A stretch of DNA of 64,000 bases from Calliopum simillimum (GCA_951812925.1 OX638368.1:3782001-3846000); one strand, 5' to 3'; counted from the first letter of the stretch, positions 44,556 through 56,560 are shown. Made by a program: numbers and translations. The notes: a model not told the origin generated them from the letters alone.

Positions 44556-45160
44556 ATTTCCATTTGTAATTCAGAGAAGGAGCCGTGGTAGATATAGAAA
44601 AGTATATATATTCTTGATCAGCGTCATCTCTTGAGACGATATAGCCATGTCCGTCTATCTGGCTGGGTGTGCGTGGAAGTACATTTGTTGGGAAAACTGA
44701 CCAAGATAATTCAATAAAATTTAGTACACTGCATCCGTCGTCAAAGTTAGCTTGTGGGATTGAAAATGAGCGAAGCCGGTCAACGGTCACGCCTACCGGC
44801 CGTACAAAAGATATATTCAAAATGCTACTTTAAGAGCATTTTTCACGATAATGCAACCAAAATACACATAAGTACTAGGAATAGTTGGCGCAGGTTTTGA
44901 GCAAAAACTAGACGACTCCGGATAAGAAAGTGTGGCACCTCCTATATAAGCAAAAGCCTCAAAATGCTATTTTGAGGGTTTTTTAGTTAATCGAACCAAA
45001 TTTAACTCAGACACTAAAAACTATAAATGCAAGCTTTGAGCAAAAACTGGGTGAACTCGGACAAGAGGGCGTAGCACCTCCCATATAAGCAACATTTTAA
45101 AAATTCTGCTGTGTAGGGTATTTAATGTTTGGCCAGGCTAAAGGTTACACCCTTACTAGT
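44556..45160 (+). mobile_element. DINE-1/INE-1-like element, copy 3
   Basis: Carries 'TATATATATTCTTGATCAGC', 'ATATAGCCATGTCCGTCTAT', 'GATTGAAAATGAGCGAAGCC', two internal units with the GTGTGGCACCT / GGGCGTAGCACCT block (44930, 45066), then 'GTATTTAATGTTTGGCCAGG', a TTTGGCC/GGCYAAA hairpin and a CTAGT end followed by T. The first bases of the 5' end are missing. With two internal units, against three and four in the other copies, unit number varies. Confidence 0.75.
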
Positions 45161-47111
45161 TATTTGTTGGTTTTAATCGTTCAGGTTTTTTTCTTTTTAA
45201 CCCCAAGAAAAAAAAAAAAATAAAAATCTGTATGAATGTTTGGATCAAACGCAGTGATATATTTTGCTACTTTGGGTTAAATGAGCAAAATGAGCTTTAT
45301 AACAACTAATGCTGATAAGCGTTGATTTCGGTTGACAATCAAATTGTAGCAGCTTTAAACGAGAGTCGCTCTTTCTGCCGCTCTCGCTTTCTCTCTCTCT
45401 CGCTCTGTATGTTACAACTTTTGGATGCTGCGTTTTGAATGCCTTGTTGCCTTTAGTTTTTTAATTTCATTGTCGTCTTTTAACGCTGGATGCTTTTAAG
45501 ATTCAGTTATCTGCGAACTTTAAATAGAAACGGACGTGAGTGGACATAACAAGCGGAGGATAAACTTCTTTGTCCTTTGTGTGTTTCCTTTTAATGGTGA
45601 GGTGTGAACTGTGAAAAATGTTCCTTTACTATTAGACTACAGTGTCGATACATACATATCTAAAGCAAATACTTGAAATATTTAAAAACAAAAAAATTAA
45701 AACAAAACAGAAGTATCCTGCTGTGTAATCTTCAAAAAACTTCAGTGTCTCAAAGGATAAAAAAAGCGTAAACAAAAATTCAATTTTTTAATAAAATAAC
45801 GTTTGAAAGTTGTTGTTTTTGCGTGATTGTCAAAGTTTTGCTAGTCCTTTATTTTAAAAGTTTTCTTCTGCAATTTACTATATAGTATTTGTATCCTTTG
45901 TTAGTTGGTGCTATGAACATCAACATCTTTGCCACATCTTCATTTTTAGCTGCTGATTTCCAGTCTGCCAATTTATTGCTTGCTTTTCTCTAAAATGAAA
46001 GCGAAAAATATGTAAAGGAGCACATATGAAAAACACAAAGCTTTCTTTTAACTTTCAAATGCGAAAGCTTTTCTTCGCATGTTTTGTTGTTTGCAATGTT
46101 TGTTGGGTCCTTTGAAGGATTATAAGCATTGTGTGTATGGGTGTGCGTTGCCAATGTTTATGTTGCAACATACAACAACTATTGTTTGCTTACTTGTCTA
46201 TTTGTCTGTATGTCTGTTAAGCTGTCTGTTGTTATATTTAGGCCTTTTGTGCTTAAAAGTTCCACTGCTGAAAGAATTTGTTTTGATATTGAGAATGCTT
46301 TTAATAAAAACTTTGTAAATAAATCAAATTGAGTCAAAGCGTAGCATAAGAATTTTAAAATCTATGTATTAATTCGGAAGACAAAAACTTTTCCATCTTT
46401 TTTTACTATGCTAGAAATTGAGTAAGACTTTAAATTATACACCATTAGAAAGGTATTTGTGTGTAGATGTGCAGTTACAATTATTTTATTATTTTGACTT
46501 AGGCCAGTTGAAATAAAATGCATAGCTTTCAATAATAACAACGATAAAATACGCAGAAGACACAGCACAAAGAGATAGACAAAAGCTGACTGACACTGAT
46601 TTCATTGTTTTTTATTTTCTTTTCGTTTCACATTTATCATTGTTCGAGAAATGATAAACTAAATTTTTTATTTTGTACCCAATACCAATAAAAGTACTAA
46701 AACTATACAAAAAGTACCAAAATTATTGAATATATTTGTGGTCAAATTTTGACCATTGGGCGATACTAGTTATGTACGCTGGGGTCAAAATCCTTTAGAC
46801 AACATGCACATTTTCATTGTTCTTCTTTCTCATTAAATAATAACGCTTTCTCGTAAAGGGGCCTTTTGCTTCGAGCTATGGAATATTTCTTTAGTAGCGG
46901 CAAAAATAATCCTTTTAGGGGTGGTACACATTTGTTCTTATGTTTTGCTCCTTGAAATTCGAAAAAAACTTTTTTGTTCAGTTTTTGTAGGAAATAATTG
47001 TTCCAAACGGACAAACATTGACTGAACGGTGAATGGATGTGCACATTAGAGGGGCTTAAGGTTTAAACATTTTTTGGAATTGCGCTTCCACAGCTCTAAA
47101 ATGTTCTCTTT
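45161..47111. other. Non-coding host-like sequence
   Basis: A CT-rich tract lies at about 45363-45412. The overlapping frames at 46079-46332 lack recognisable domains. Nothing else identified. Confidence 0.5.
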
Positions 47112-47565
47112 GATACAAATAAGCTTTACGTAAAATTTTTTCCATTTCAGAGATTTTGTAGGATGCATCCAAACCATTTTAAAACCGAAAAGTAGTAATG
47201 AATATAGAAAAATTGTATGTTTTAAAATTTAAAATGTAAAACCTTTTATATTCATTTTGAGCCGTTTATTTCGAAATTGCAATTTATTTCTCTGTAAGTT
47301 CTGTAGTTTTGAAAATGTTGTTCATTCAAGGTGGAAACTAAGAAAAGGAATAAAATGGCCAATATATCACAGATTATGGAACTAAAAGAGAAATGAATTG
47401 CAAAATCGCATTAAACGGCTCAAAATCCATATAAAAAAATGAACATCATTAATTATAACATAGAAATTTTTTCATATTCAGGATCACTTTTCGGTTTTTA
47501 AAATGGTTTCGGAAATATCAAATATTCTCTGAAATAGACCAAATTTTACGTAGTGCCTATTCGCA
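47112..47565. mobile_element. Foldback-like inverted repeat (about 450 bp, arms about 190 bp)
   Basis: Arms 47118-47310 and 47370-47560 are diverged inverted copies sharing 'TACGTAAAATTT', 'ATTTCAGAGA', 'AACCATTTTAAAA', 'TTTTGAGCCGTTTA' and 'TTGCAATT.ATTTCTCT'. Loop of about 60 bp. No coding capacity and no certain duplication. Confidence 0.6.
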
Positions 47566-47659
47566 TAAAAGAAAACATAATTACAATTTTTTTAATTTTA
47601 TTTATAAATTTCAAAGAATTTAATTTAATATGCAAATGTCACAAGAAAACTTCAAAAGG

Positions 47660-47890
47660 TTTCATAGACGATTGTGCTAAAGACTATTATATATTTCTGA
47701 GCATTGTGTTCCGAGTTCAAATCTCAGTGTGGATGAAATTTTTTTACTATTTCCATACGTCGGAGACTCTGCAAACAAATTGGCATTGAAAATCGGTGAG
47801 TGAAATATTTGAATCTGGGTCTCTCCACGCAGCGCAAGTCATTAGACCGATGCACTATCGTTTGCTCTTCTTCACAGTCGACGTACTTTC
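47660..47890. other. Two tRNA-like arms in opposite orientation, possibly SINE debris
   Basis: At 47710-47728 a plus-strand hairpin, CCGAG-TTCAAAT-CTCAG, has the size and loop of a tRNA T-arm (one mispair). At about 47808-47870 the minus strand has TAGTGCATCGG (A-box-like) followed by CCCAGATTCAAAT (B-box-like). Neither folds into a full cloverleaf by eye, so I do not call tRNA genes. Confidence 0.25.
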
Positions 47891-47939
47891 AAAAAGTATT
47901 TACGTAGTCAGTAACTTTATAATTTCTCTAACACCATCG

Positions 47940-48080
47940 ATACACAATTAGACCACTTTTGGTATTATTGACGAATTATGCATTACATTCTGACCATTTT
48001 TGATACAAATGACCTACTTTGCATAACATTTGGACCATTTTTGGTACAATTGAGGATTTATGTGAATTCATTCTAGTTTT
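47940..48080. repeat. Short tandem repeat, about 60-bp units
   Basis: Units with 'GACCATTTTTGRTACAA' followed by 'TGACSWAYTWTGCATWACATT' occur at about 47950, 47994 and 48028, with slippage. Confidence 0.45.
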
Positions 48081-50594
48081 AGGTGTAGTCCGTTTTTGTC
48101 TACTTACAAAATAACTAGACCAAAGATGGGACTATTAAGGCAATTGTCTCCGCTGGTCCTACAGGTATCATCTTTCAGATTGTATGTATTTTGCATTTCA
48201 AGCCGAAAATCAAAAAAATTTCATATTCATATGTCATTTATTCAATAAGACAACAATATATTGATAAATTCATAATGACGTCTTTCTAATCACCTTTTTG
48301 AAGATTAATTTAATCTCTCAAATACATATATTTTTTGTTTGTTATAAATGCTACAATTACTATCAAAATCATCTGATTAACATAGTTTTTTTTTAAAATT
48401 ATTTTGTTGACTTGTGAAACTTGGTACTTATTTACTTTTCTTAAACTTTAAATAATATTCTCAGTGCATATCAGGAAAAATAAGAATAATTAAGTGATGA
48501 CGTTATGTTTTAGAACTCGAATATTGGCTGTCAACAAAAATTAAATCTCTTAATAAAATATTTTTTGTGTTGGGTATGTTCTGTTAATCAGGTTGATTTC
48601 ATGCACATATATTGCAGTTTATTTGCATAATGAATATGAATTTATTTTATAAAATATGTAAATATAATTATTGTACTATTGTAAATCATGTAGAATAACT
48701 GCTTAGCACAACAAATCAATTGTTTAACAAAAAATTGCAACATTAATTTTAATGGGAAAGGCCTCTCCCATGGGTAGCTTTAGAAAATATTGCGCATTAT
48801 ATAGAGTCCAAGAGACAGTTCTCCGCTCTACCTGTTGAAGGAGCACTTTTCTTTTTACTCGTATACTTGTATTTACTCGATTCACTTGCGAAAGTAAGTC
48901 TTGAGCTCATTTGGAAATCATATGTAGTTTCAGCTGCAATTTCTTCTCCCTTATTCTGTATCTCGAAACTAGAGAAGAAGAGGCACGACAGCTTTTGGAT
49001 TTCACCATATCAAAGTTTATTAAAAAATTGTATTTTTGGTAATGAACCTATGTCTCTTTTTCGTCTTCGAAACACATTTTGCTGACGTAAAAGAATCGAT
49101 CTTGTCAAAAATTACTTAAGTCGCATTCTTTTCAAACGTTTCCTTAGAGATAGATGCGTATTCTGGATACACACCACTTTACTTGATAGTGTAGAATTGA
49201 TGACACTAAGTTGTTTTGCTTAAATTAATACTAACACTAACCACGTTTTTTGCTTAAACAACATAAGTCAAGAAAAGTTTTTCAGATTTTTTCATTGTTA
49301 ATATTAAAAAGAAGGTATTTCGAATTAGACTTTAGCCTAAAAATGATTCTTAAAACTCGTACAAGTGTGAATGCAATTTTTTATAGATTTCTGTAAAACT
49401 CTTATAGTATGACTTATGACCGACTCAAATATTTCCCTATTTATGTAAATAAGTCAACAACATATTGTATTTAATGAACATTTTCTCAAATTTGCTTATC
49501 TAGTTTTTCCAGTTCATTAGTCTTTAACGAGACTTCTGATCAATATCTTATACCAAATAAATTTTTGATTGGAATCGCTTTCTTTTGGTGTTTTAAGCTA
49601 AATGTCAAACATCGACATCGAGATCAGTCTCAGAAAACAAAAAAATCGATTTCTTAGCGAATATCTTGTTAACGGTTATTTCTAGAAAGAAATGTTTTGT
49701 AGCTCACAAAATTTTCTATTTTGTGAGAGATGTTTTCATGCGACTTATCGTTTTATAGAAAAGTCAGCATACTTAGTTATTACTTTGCGTTTGGGATATT
49801 ACGAATCTTTAGATTAGCTCGGAACTGCCGATTGAATTTGATCTCCGATTTTGACTTCGGTTTTAAAAGTTTTCAATCGAAGTCTAATTAAAAACTTTCA
49901 CCGTCAAGAAAGGAAAAAAAAGCTCTGAAAGTGAGAACAAAATTTTATTTCAGAGAATCACTCCCGTTCGCTGTCGTAGACCCAATATCGTTTATTTTTC
50001 TATGCCGCTGAATTGTTGAAAAATGTTAAAAAGGAAAAAAACTAGAAAAGGAATCAAAGTTCCCTTAACATATATGTTTCATCTCTGACTGCCGATCCGA
50101 CTTTGGTATAGATGCTGGTTCCCACGCTGAATTATCAAATTTTATATATTTGGTTCTGAATCTGGTTCTGATAAAACCAGATACATACCAAGATATTTTT
50201 ATGACTTGCGGCAGTTAGTGAGATCTTTAATTTGAGCATATTTTTCAGTTAATGATCAGAACATGAAAGCAAAACCATTATGCTCGAGTTCATAGTATAC
50301 ACTACTTCAACTTCTTAATTTCATAGCTATTTTGCGAGAAATGTTCTCTTAAATCTGATCGATAATTATAATAAAGACACTTCTTCGGCCCGAATGTTCT
50401 GCCAACTGAACTGTCAGACTAGCGCATTCGAAGAAGACCATTCTCCGTTTAGTTTAATTTTTACATTGAATGGAATAAGATGAATTACATGGCTTAGTGA
50501 TGCATACTTGGGACTCGAAATCTTCAAAAGCTAAGAACCCACTTTCACATTATTCTTCCGCAGAATTTTAGTCTTATCTTATAAAAGTCATCTT
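48081..50594. other. Non-coding AT-rich sequence
   Basis: No gene recognised; the frame at 48867-49085 has no domain. A dispersed repeat at about 49555-49690 matches 42785-42930. Confidence 0.5.
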
Positions 50595-50805
50595 AACAAA
50601 CAATAACACAGGTCCCTGTAAAACAGCACAGCATGTGCTGCGGTGTGACGAAGAATTAAATACCTAGGTGCCGAGATTGGAGATCATTTATAGATAGTTT
50701 GGAACTGTTTTGATAGGGAAAGAGGCTGTATAAAAAATATTTTGGGAAGCAGTGCAATTCGGAGCCTTCAAATAATAATAATAAAAAAATAAGCAAAAAA
50801 ATAGA
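50595..50805 (+). pseudogene. LINE 3' remnant with (TAA)n tail
   Basis: One frame reads TGPCKTAQHVLRCDEE and, after a shift, the next reads RIKYLGAEIGDHL. This is the pattern of the C-terminal Cys/His region of I-type LINEs (HVL..C......RR.KYLG). About 70 bp further, AATAATAATAATAAAAAAATAA ends the piece; TAA-repeat tails are typical of the I clade. The 5' end is truncated. Confidence 0.45.
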
Positions 50806-52020
50806 TTTATTTTCATTATATTTTTAAATGCATATATGGTCTCTATTGCGTTTGTCTATTTGCAATAGAATCGATGACCATCAATTGTTTCTATCAGCTT
50901 TATCTTCGAAGTTACTAGACTGATTTGTGTCTTCAATGGCATTTCCAATCATATAAAATCAAATGAATTAATTGAGATCGGTGCACTAGTTTTGACGATT
51001 GCCGTCGATTTTATCACAAATACATAACCGCAATAGAGTCTTGTTATTACTAATTCCACGATAACTCGATTTCGATGCAACTTGTGACTATGATTCCTTG
51101 GTAACTTTTATTAATACTAAACCGAACTATAATTATTTCAAAATTGGTTCATGGCTGCGTAGCATATGGGCACCTAAAACTATGCTTAGCAAACGTTGCA
51201 TATTTTTGTGCGCATATTTGAATTTAGAAAATTGGTTCAATGCTAGCAAACATATTTCACTGATTATTGAGAAGTACTTTCTGCTCTTCTTTTAAGCCTT
51301 CAACGTCTTCTAATTGTGCTGCTCAAAATACCCTGAATTTAGTGCATTAAAAAATTCAAATTTTAATTCTAAAGTTTTTATTTTTTTTTTTTTAAATAAT
51401 TTTACCGCAACATCTCATATCAAAGCTTAAAGTATAATTGAGAGTTGCTACTGACTGCGGTGACATGCATAATTTGAAATTAATCTAATTATTTTGTTTT
51501 TTTCAAAAGCTTACACATGTAGGTATGCGTATCATTGAATTAAATCAATATATCAGCAGGATAAAGCAGGATTAAGAGTTTCATTTCGTTGTTTTTTTTT
51601 TTTTCACACTGAAAACATACAATTTGCGCAAAGCCATAGCAATATAGATTGACTTAAATATTTTAATTTTAAATATGAAAAAAGCTTTCTCCACACGCAC
51701 GCACTCAACAACAACAGTCATAAATTATATAAAAAGCCAGAAAAAAACAACAAAATTTTATTACCTTAAAATAAAATTCATTTGATGTTGGCAACAATTT
51801 CAGCAATAAATTAAATTTAATGAATTTCATGTGCGAACTTGACAAATTTGTTAAATTGCAAAAAAATTGTTATAACATCATTTTTAAATTGCAGCAATAA
51901 CTTAACAGCAGTGAAATATTGAATAAAGAAAACACAAAACAAATAAAAATAAATTTTAAAGTGTTACCAACTGCATTTAAAACAAAAGTGTGCAAAATAA
52001 TTTTGCATAAAAAAGTGTTG
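50806..52020. other. Non-coding AT-rich sequence upstream of the exon at 52149
   Basis: No element or gene recognised. The last part (from about 51880) becomes A-rich and resembles fly 5' untranslated sequence. No certain TATA box or initiator was found. Confidence 0.4.
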
Positions 52021-52148
52021 CATACATTACAGCTTTTGATATAAAACGCTCATTAAAAATACAATTCGATCAATGATAAGGATTTTAAACAAGTAAAATT
52101 TGAAAAAACAAGGATTTAAGATTAGCCAACGCATACGACGCTACCAAC

Positions 52149-52272
52149 ATGGGATTATTTGTTCATTTCTTTTGGTGGGCTATGCTCATTAGCGGCATTT
52201 TGAATGATCAGCTCGTACGAAGTACTTCAATATTTGCAGCCGGTGCTTCAACCATTGTAAGCAGACGTAATG
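52149..52272 (+). CDS. Probable host first coding exon: signal peptide, then splice donor
   Basis: The ATG at 52149 has a good fly start context (CCAACATGG). It opens 41 codons and one base, ending exactly at G|GTAAGT (52272/52273). The product begins MGLFVHFFWWAMLISGIL, a typical short N-region, hydrophobic core and small residues near residues 15-16, so a secretory or membrane protein is likely; then come NDQLVRSTSIF and AGASTIVSRRN. An alternative donor, ATT|GTAAGC, lies 18 bases upstream (52255). The stretch upstream is A-rich like fly 5' leaders. No second exon is visible to the right, implying intron 1 exceeds 11 kb. I do not recognise the gene. Against it: only one short exon supports it. 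Confidence 0.5.
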
Positions 52273-53135
52273 GTAAGTTATACTCATATGAGCAAAAATA
52301 TTAAATAAGTTTAGCAGATTTATCATTATTTTAATCAAAACTTTATAAAATTCATCTTATTTTAAGTGTTTACACTTAAATATGAAATAATATTTGTCTA
52401 AAAACCTCATGGTGCTCTTGGAGGGGGGATGTGGTTCAGGAAAGCAGCACTTATTGTCACAGTGAGGTGGGTGATATTTCTTCAAACGGGATGGGACATG
52501 AAAACACCGATTTCTTAAAAAAAAAAGTTAACTAAGCCCGCGAGCGCATAAATCGACTAAAACGCCTTTTAAAGATAGGATGTGGGCTTTATTACCGTCA
52601 CATGACGATTGAAAGTGGTAAGGCTTCATACATGTTTTTGAAAAAAAAGGAGTGCTCCTATAACAAAGCAAATTTTGTATGATTAATAAGATATAGCTTG
52701 TTAAAAAAGAACTAAAAATGGGCACGATACGTCACGCCTACCTCTTATAGAGGGAATCACCTAAGGCAATGAAATTTTGTGTGGTTGATAAGATTTAGCT
52801 AGTTAATAAATATTCCAAAAATGAGCGTAATACGTCAATGGGCATGCCGTCCTCTGATAGAAAATTAACTAAATTTTTTATGCCTAAAGGTGTGCAACAC
52901 ATTATATCCATAAGTATAAAAAATATTACTTTCAAATATGTGCAAGTGCCTATTTCAGTAAATTGATGCTTTGAATGATTAGCTCGAAATGAGTCGAATT
53001 TTTTTGATTTAAATTGAATTTAATTTTTTTATAATTTGAGAACGTAACTCGACATAGCCAACTTAGTAATTTTCCAAGGAAAATTGTAAAAGTATTAATA
53101 GCACCTTTTAAGTTAAACATTTCTCTATAAAACTA
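52273..53135. other. Putative intron sequence
   Basis: Begins GTAAGTTATAC. No gene or element recognised before the palindromic MITE at 53136. Confidence 0.4.
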
Positions 53136-53478
53136 ATGCCCCAGACAGAAGGCAGCTCTAACGTACATTACAGACGCATGACATGAAACTTTTTATTGCA
53201 TGATTTTAGGCATTTTTTAAATACAAATTTCATAGACATTGACTAAAAGAAAATTTCCCAATTTAGGGCCCAAAAAATTATAATTAGCTTTTCTGATGTT
53301 TAACTCTTTATTAATCCTGTTTTTGATGTTTTAGAATTTTTTGGACCTTGAATTGGGAAGTTTTCTTTTAGTCAATGTCTATGAAATATGTATTTAAAAT
53401 ATGCTTAAAATCATGCAATAAAAGTTTCACATTGTTTGTCTGTAACGTGTACTAGACGGTGCCGTCTGTCTGGTGCAT
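53136..53478. mobile_element. Palindromic MITE, family 2, copy 1 (343 bp)
   Basis: Nearly complete palindrome: the left half starts ATGCCCCAGACAGAAGGC and the right half ends GTCTGTCTGGTGCAT. Matching inner blocks are 'TTTTATTGCATGATTTTAGG' / 'AAAATCATGCAATAAAA' and 'CATAGACATTGACTAAAAG' with its complement. A second copy starts at 63689 and runs out of the window. The likely end is TTATGC or ATGC; the duplication is unclear. Confidence 0.75.
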
Positions 53479-53584
53479 AACTCAAATACAAGCAACATTA
53501 CGAAAAAATGTTTTGCCTACCTTCTGAGAGGGCAAAATTGACTACTTTTTCAATTTATCTCGTATAGCATGTAGAATTTTTGTC

Positions 53585-53960
53585 GGAGCGATCACTGGTC
53601 ACTGCCTTTTTGGTTATCATGCTTATAGTATGGTCATTTTAGCTGATAGTAGATGTTGCAGGTTTGATGACGACGAAAAAGAGAATTTTTAACATCTACT
53701 GTGTCATTGCCCAGAACTTGGCAGAACTAGATTAAAAACTCTTGAACAAATGTTTTTAACCATCTACAAAAAATTGTTTAGACTCTTCTAAGACCATTCA
53801 ATGACTTTGCAATAGCTTCCAAAGCTTTTATGCTCTAGATTGACGAAGCTTAAAAACTAATAACGTCAAACTAATGACAGCTACGTGACTCAACGTTTGG
53901 GATAATGTGCTATCACTAGGGACCTTTTTGGTCTATGTGTGGCTATTTTGCCTGCAAATT
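53585..53960 (+). pseudogene. LINE 3' remnant (I/LOA-type C-terminus and 3' untranslated region)
   Basis: The plus frame reads GHCLFGYHAYSMVILADSRC, a CRF.DDDEKENF piece, a stop, then HLLCHCPELGRTRLKTLEQM. This is the CRFC...HLLC.CP.L...R...L motif at the C-terminus of RNase-H-bearing fly LINEs. About 150 bp downstream comes 'GCTATCACTAGGGACCTTTT' and 'GGTCTATGTGTGGC', like the conserved 3' untranslated end of these LINEs. 5'-truncated and inactive. Confidence 0.7.
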
Positions 53961-54894
53961 ATGTTTGATACATTTTAATATTTTGCTTTTAAATTGTACC
54001 TTATAAGGTAAAGAAAATATTAGAATAATCAAATCTTTAATATTCCAACTCCCTCTGCGCCTATTTTTCAATACATATCTTCTACATGCACCTCACACGT
54101 TAAAATCGCACTACTTTAGCTACTAGATGCCAACGTTCTTCTGACGCTTAAGGCGTTCGACATCATTTCAGAAACGACAAAAATGGCGCGCAAAAAACTA
54201 ACAGAAAAATAAAAGTAAAAACTTGCATTCCATGGAATGCCGCCAAGAAAAGTACAGACAAACAGTTTTTTTTCGCATGAATGGAAATGAACGCCATTTT
54301 TAATTACCGAAATTGCTATCAGCGCTATGAACTCTCTGTGCAATTTTTGCAATTTATAAGTAGTCACATAAGCAACAAAAGCAAAAAGGAATTGAAATAT
54401 GGCATCAGGAAAAATGAAAATAACACTCTAGTCCCCACCCGCCACATTCAAAATAGGCATCATCGCTATGTCTGTACATGGGTGGCATTGTAAGAACGCC
54501 ATCGTCTGCGAATGCTACTGACGATAATCCTGTAGGAATTTTCCACACTTTTGCAGCGTCATTTAATGAAGACAAAAGAAAGAAGAATGAAATGAAGAAC
54601 GAAAAAAGTAGGGAAATGGCGTGGTGGGAGCAAATGAAAATCTAATAAACTGTCGGTTTCTAACATTAACTTTATTATTGTTGTGCTACGTGCATTAAGT
54701 TTTTATATCTACGTTAACAATACAATTTTTTCTTTCCTTTTATAAAATATTACAGTGGTAAACAAAGAAGTTTTTGCACTTGCATAGGTGCTATATTTGT
54801 ATATATAATTGACTTAAAAAAAACTTTTCTGAAAGATCAAATAGCTTTAAATTTTACATTGACCCTGATTTTTTTTAATTTCTAAAAGTAAGAA
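53961..54894. other. Non-coding sequence
   Basis: Frames at 54116-54367 (minus) and 54281-54493 (plus) overlap and show no domain. Nothing recognised. Confidence 0.45.
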
Positions 54895-56560
54895 TCTTTT
54901 GTAAAAATATTGATGAAAGTCGAAAAGTCGATTGATATTCGAAAAAGTTGAAAAATATTGAAAATGTCCAAAAGCCAAAAAATATGGATGAAAGTCGGGA
55001 AATATTGATGAAAGTCCAAAAGTCGATTGATGTTGATAAATACTGAAAAATATTGTTGAACGACGAAAAATATTGAAAAAAGTCAAAAACTCGAAAATAT
55101 TGATTTAAGGCAAAAATATTGCTAAAAGTAGAAATTATTAATAAAAGTCGATTTGTGTTGATAAAAGTCGAAAAATATTGATAGCAGTCGAAAAATATTG
55201 ATAAAAGTTTACAAATATTGATGAAAGTCGCAAAGTCGATTGATACTGATAAAAGACGAAAAATATTGAAACAAAGCGAAAAATATTGAAAAATGTCTAA
55301 AAGTCAAAAAATATTACTAAAAAATTGATAATATTGATGAAAATCGAAAAATATTGATGAAAGTCGAAAAATCGTTTGATATTGATAAAAGGCGAAAAAT
55401 ATTGAAAAAAAGCGAAAAATATTGAAAAATGTCTAAAAGTCAAAAAATATTGATGAAAGTTTGAAAGTCGATTGATACTGATAAAAGTCGAAAAATATTG
55501 AAACAAAGCGAAAAATATTGAAAAATGTCTAAAAGTCAAAAAATATTACTAAAAAATTGATAATATTGATGAAAATCGAAAAACATTGATGAAAGTCGCA
55601 AAGTCGATTGATATTAATTACTGACAAAAAATATTGAAACTAAGCGAAAAATATTGAAAAATGTCTGAAAGTCAAAAAATATTGCTAAAAAATTGATAAT
55701 ATTGATGAAAATCGAAAAGTCGTTTGATATTGATGAAAGGCGAAAAATATTGAAAAAGCGAAAAAATTTAAAAATGTCTAAAAGTCAAAAAATATTGATA
55801 AAAGTTTAAAAATATTGATGAAGAATGAAATGATGTAGTAAAAGTCGAAAAATATTTATGTAATTCGAAGAATATTGATGAAGTCGAAAAATATTGAAAA
55901 ATGTCTGAAAGTCGATAAATATTGATGAAAATCGAAGAATCAATTGATATTGATCAAAGACAAAAAATATTGATACAAACCGAAAAATATCGAAAAATTT
56001 CTAAAAGTCAAAAAATATTGATAAAAATGTGTTGTGGTAATCGGCTTTTTTGTGTAAATTTTTTCGCTTTGTTTCAATATATTTTTGGTCTTTTATCAAT
56101 ATCAATCGACTTTTCGACTTTCATCAATATTTTTCGACTTACATAAATAATTTTCAAATTTTACTACAACAACCGACTTTCATCAATATTTTCAAATTTT
56201 TATCAATATTGTAAAAAATATTGAGCTTCAGCCAAAGCGAAAAAATTTAAAAATGTCTAAAAGTCAAAAAATATTGATAATAGTGATTTAATAAAAGTCG
56301 AAAAATATTTATGTAAGTCGAAAAATATTGAAAAATGTCTAAAAGTCGAAAAATATTGACCAATATTGAAAAATATTGATGAAAGTCGGAAAGTCGATTG
56401 ATATTTGTCAAAGACGAAAAATATTGATGAAATATTGAAAAATGTTTAAAAGTCGGAATATATTGATCAAACTGGGAAAATATTGATGAATGTCGAAAAG
56501 GTGATTCATGCTGCTAAAAGTAAAAAAATATTGAAATATGTCAAAAAATCGATAGATGTT
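54895..56560. repeat. AT-rich minisatellite of about 1.7 kb
   Basis: Built from 17-25-bp words such as GAAAAATATTGATGAAAGTC, GAAAAATATTGAAAAATGTC and AAAGTCGATTGATATTGATA. These are arranged in a higher-order unit of roughly 120-135 bp seen best at 55230-55730 (order: GTCGATTGAT, ACGAAAAATATTGAAACAAAGC, TGTCTAAAAGTCAAAAAATATT, ACTAAAAAATTGATAATATTG). The frames of 74-80 codons are translations of the repeat. A further degenerate patch lies at about 56815-56935. Confidence 0.85.
56045..56215 (-). repeat. Inverted block inside the minisatellite
   Basis: Here the words appear as their complements (TTTCGCTTTGTTTCAATAT, TATCAATATCAATCGACTTT, GACTTTCATCAATATTTTTC), while both neighbours are in the other orientation. 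About 170 bp was flipped after the array had formed. Confidence 0.75.

Noticed and set aside
54847..55539. 79-80-codon minus-strand frames with repeating FHQYF/FSTF motifs
   Set aside because: They are translations of the minisatellite, not a repeat protein.
54895..56560. CRISPR-like array
   Set aside because: Units are directly abutting degenerate minisatellite words without unique spacers, and the DNA is clearly eukaryotic.
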